Source: Mesotoga sp. Brook.08.105.5.1
Lineage (GTDB): Bacteria; Thermotogota; Thermotogae; Petrotogales; Kosmotogaceae
DNA length: 64,000 bases
Reading direction: 5' to 3'
Assembly: GCF_002752635.1 (NCBI RefSeq)
Contig: NZ_AYTW01000001.1
Location: forward strand, 56,830-120,829
How positions within the stretch are numbered: the stretch's first letter is position 1; each line of letters opens with the position of its first letter. The position numbers were made by a program, and so were the translations under genes. Below the pieces are notes generated by a model. It was given only the letters and a program-made list of their open reading frames with translations, was not told the origin of the DNA and made no database searches. Positions 62,459 through 64,000 of this stretch are shown piece by piece.

Positions 62459-63130
62459 AGCGGGTTTGGGTTGGAAAGAGTGGAATAAGACGCAAGGCTG
62501 GGAAGAACAACCCAGGTCGCAATGCTGCCTCCGGCAGGAAGTGAAGCTCGCAGCGCGAGGAAGTGATGCTGCTCAGGAAGTGATGCCCGGAAAAACGTCC
62601 GGGGAAGTTATGCGCCGAAAAGCATCAGCGGAAGTGATGCCACCTTCGGTGGGACGTAATGCACTGAAGAGCATCAGTGGACCCAAGCCCCGCTTCGCGG
62701 GGAAAGAGCCGCTTTTCGCTGAACGCTGCTGAGCACAATGTTGACCGTCATCGGTCCACCGTCCTCCGAAATCAACAAGAGTAGAAGTGATGCTGGAATA
62801 AAACATCAGACGCAGGGCTGGGCAAGAACGGTTCAGGTCGCAATGCGTGCTTCGTGGGGAAGCTTTTATTGGTTCAACGATTCTTCAGCAGCGATCAGCG
62901 GGTTCTTGTTTTTAAGCGTACAGCGGAACTTCAGGAGCCAGTCTGCTAACACAGGTCAGTTCCGACTTCTCGGGCGAAGGAGGCGTTGAACGCTTGAGAG
63001 AACATGCTGGGCGCTGTGAAGAGCAGTTGCAGGGAAAACGAGAGACGAGGTTGGGAATCGGAAGAGCAAGGCGAGATCGGTTGGCCGTTGAATGGTTCTC
63101 TGGTCGCTGAGGGAAAAAACCTGTTTTTCC
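62459..63130 (+). repeat. Dispersed repeat family, copy 5 (longest)
   Basis: Two direct core blocks (GGAATAAGACGCAAGGC at about 62483, and GGAATAAAACATCAGACGC at about 62795), each followed by CAGGTCGCAATGC; between them hairpins such as CCCCGCTTCGCGGGG and ACCTTCGGTGG; CGCTTTTCGCTGAACGC and GAGCACAATGTTGACCGTC (reverse of copies 3 and 4); then GCAGCGATCAGCGGGTTC. The last part (from about 63040) is the short module shared with 31.8 kb. Bases 62204-62458 before it show nothing. Confidence 0.85.
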
Positions 63131-63480
63131 AGAGCGAGGGTCTGTTCTTCTTAATTCAACCATTTATCCAAAGAATAGAGAGAAGGGGAAAGCAAAGAGG
63201 CCAAGTAACGATCTGAGATCTCCAAAAGCCTTGAAGGGTTCTTTAATCCCCTCTCGAGCTCATTATTTCCATAAGTCAGAGAGTTGGTGAGAAATCATAT
63301 GATGCTCTTCCTCCCTTAACAAGATATGCTGTGTCAGGCTCTTGATTATCTTGATCTTATGTCCTCTCTCGCGATGGATCGAGATCTTGGCCAGAATCAT
63401 GCCAGATGACGTGAAGTAGGAAAAGACTGGGGATTCCAGATCTGCTCTTCCGACCTCTTGCCTCTGACCTCAGGCTCTTC
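63131..63480. other. Intergenic stretch, no supported gene
   Basis: A 70-80 codon frame on the minus strand (reading MILAKISIHRERGHKIKIIK) is open, but I recognise nothing in it and see no start site. No promoter or RNA gene was found. Confidence 0.3.
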
Positions 63481-63577
63481 CCAACGCCAAGGACGGGTCC
63501 ATGATCTGGGACGAAGGACTAAGGACGGCTCTTCACAGCGTTCAGCGGGTCTTTGTTCTTAAGCTTACAGCGGATCT
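63481..63577 (-). repeat. Dispersed repeat family, copy 6 (partial)
   Basis: GGACGGGTCCATGATCTGGG, CTCACAGCGTTCAGCGGG-type blocks and TTAAGCTTACAGCGGATC recur from copies 2, 3 and 4. It stops where the group II intron similarity begins. Confidence 0.65.
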
Positions 63578-64000
63578 TCGTCCAGTGTACAAAGGGGATT
63601 TCATACGACCTCATCTTGTCTGTTTGCTCCTTCCTTGTCTCTGTTCACAGTTCCTCCCTTTCGGTTGTCTGCACAGAGTTGGTTGACTAACCTACAAAAC
63701 TGGATAACACAGTCCCTTCGCTCCACTCCCATTACAGGAGCTTCATCACTACTACGGACTGTTCCGCCCCTGAATCTGGCATCGGTACTTTCACCCTCGT
63801 GGGTCTTCCACTTGTGGCTTTTCCCTTAACATCCAGATCCAGGTTCCCAAGTTCCTAATCGAAGCCTGTACCAGGGTCACGCCACCTATATGCCGGTCAT
63901 CATCTGGACAGTAAGCAGGTTTCCTCCAGACTTATCCCGGGATAGTTCCACCCCCCGGTTTAGATGACACTAGTAGTTCTTACGACACGTTCACGGTGGT
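63578..64000 (-). mobile_element. Group II intron fragment (RNA domain and start of reverse-transcriptase ORF)
   Basis: On the minus strand the sequence carries blocks well known from bacterial group II introns: GGGGGGTGGAAC, TAAGTCTGGAGGAAAC, CTGTCCAGATGATGACCGGC, GGTGGCGTGACCCTGGTACA, AAGTACCGATGCC and AGTAGTGATGAAGCTCCTG, continuing into the intron-protein lead-in EAPVMGVERRDCVIQ...NRQDEV. The reverse transcriptase core is missing: the frame is broken near 63590 and is cut by repeat copy 6. The 5' end of the intron lies beyond the window. Recognised from memory, not from a search. Confidence 0.75.

Noticed and set aside
63635..63829. Plus-strand ORF reading RSTPITGASSLL
   Set aside because: It is the antisense of the group II intron region, where such ORFs are regular by-products.

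Overview
The window reads as chromosomal DNA of a Thermotogota-type bacterium, most plausibly the mesophilic Mesotoga/Kosmotoga branch. This is an inference from moderate GC content, very dense ABC-transporter operons with start/stop overlaps, a Thermotoga-like dipeptide epimerase, rubrerythrin and an Mbh-type Mrp module; no rRNA or other taxonomic marker is present. TGA is a normal stop here: many junctions are ATGA overlaps.

Layout. 1-6161: one operon with two MalF/MalG-type sugar permeases, a PfkB kinase, a SorC regulator, an ATP-NAD-kinase-like protein, an ADP-ribosylglycohydrolase and an MFS carrier, which recalls E. coli yegTUVW. 6200-14400: a decayed accessory stretch with a ParB-like small protein, several pseudogenes (BNR/Ycf48-type lipoprotein, DppB-type permease, CrtI-like oxidoreductase), a PadR/HAAS pair whose second gene carries an A AAA AAG slippery heptamer in exactly the -1 configuration, and small envelope proteins. 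14445-19422 (minus): rapZ followed by an Fe(III)-type ABC transporter. 19651-20905: S10 carboxypeptidase remnant cut by a dispersed repeat. 20919-31768: mostly conserved genes (zinc ribbon membrane protein, YbaK, prfA, pilT, GH13 enzyme, CDF transporter, rubrerythrin, patatin, S12 hydrolase, murA). 32079-37031: radical SAM gene and a seven-gene Mrp/Mbh-like antiporter module in MbhA-H order without hydrogenase, with a DUF4040-SBP fusion. 37066: tRNA-Trp. 37174-39499: GNAT, HPP, acylphosphatase, alpha/beta hydrolase. 39924-40985: decayed peptide-binding protein ended by a repeat. 41013-48945: ribose-type ABC operon with DeoR regulator, divergent from an FGGY kinase and a class II aldolase. 49127-58240: an apparent cell-wall-peptide recovery locus (DUF1343/NamZ, GntR-UTRA regulator, dipeptide epimerase, complete Dpp-type transporter). 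58302-62164: DMT exporter, alpha/beta hydrolase with one in-frame TGA, aminotransferase. 62459-64000: repeats and the truncated end of a group II intron.

The most unusual feature is a family of GC-rich, palindrome-studded intergenic repeats (copies near 7.96, 20.5, 40.6, 51.0, 62.5 and 63.5 kb, with a further short module at 31.8 and 63.1 kb). Four copies sit exactly where a gene or intron is cut off. Three ABC operons also share a perfect GC-rich hairpin immediately after the binding-protein gene.
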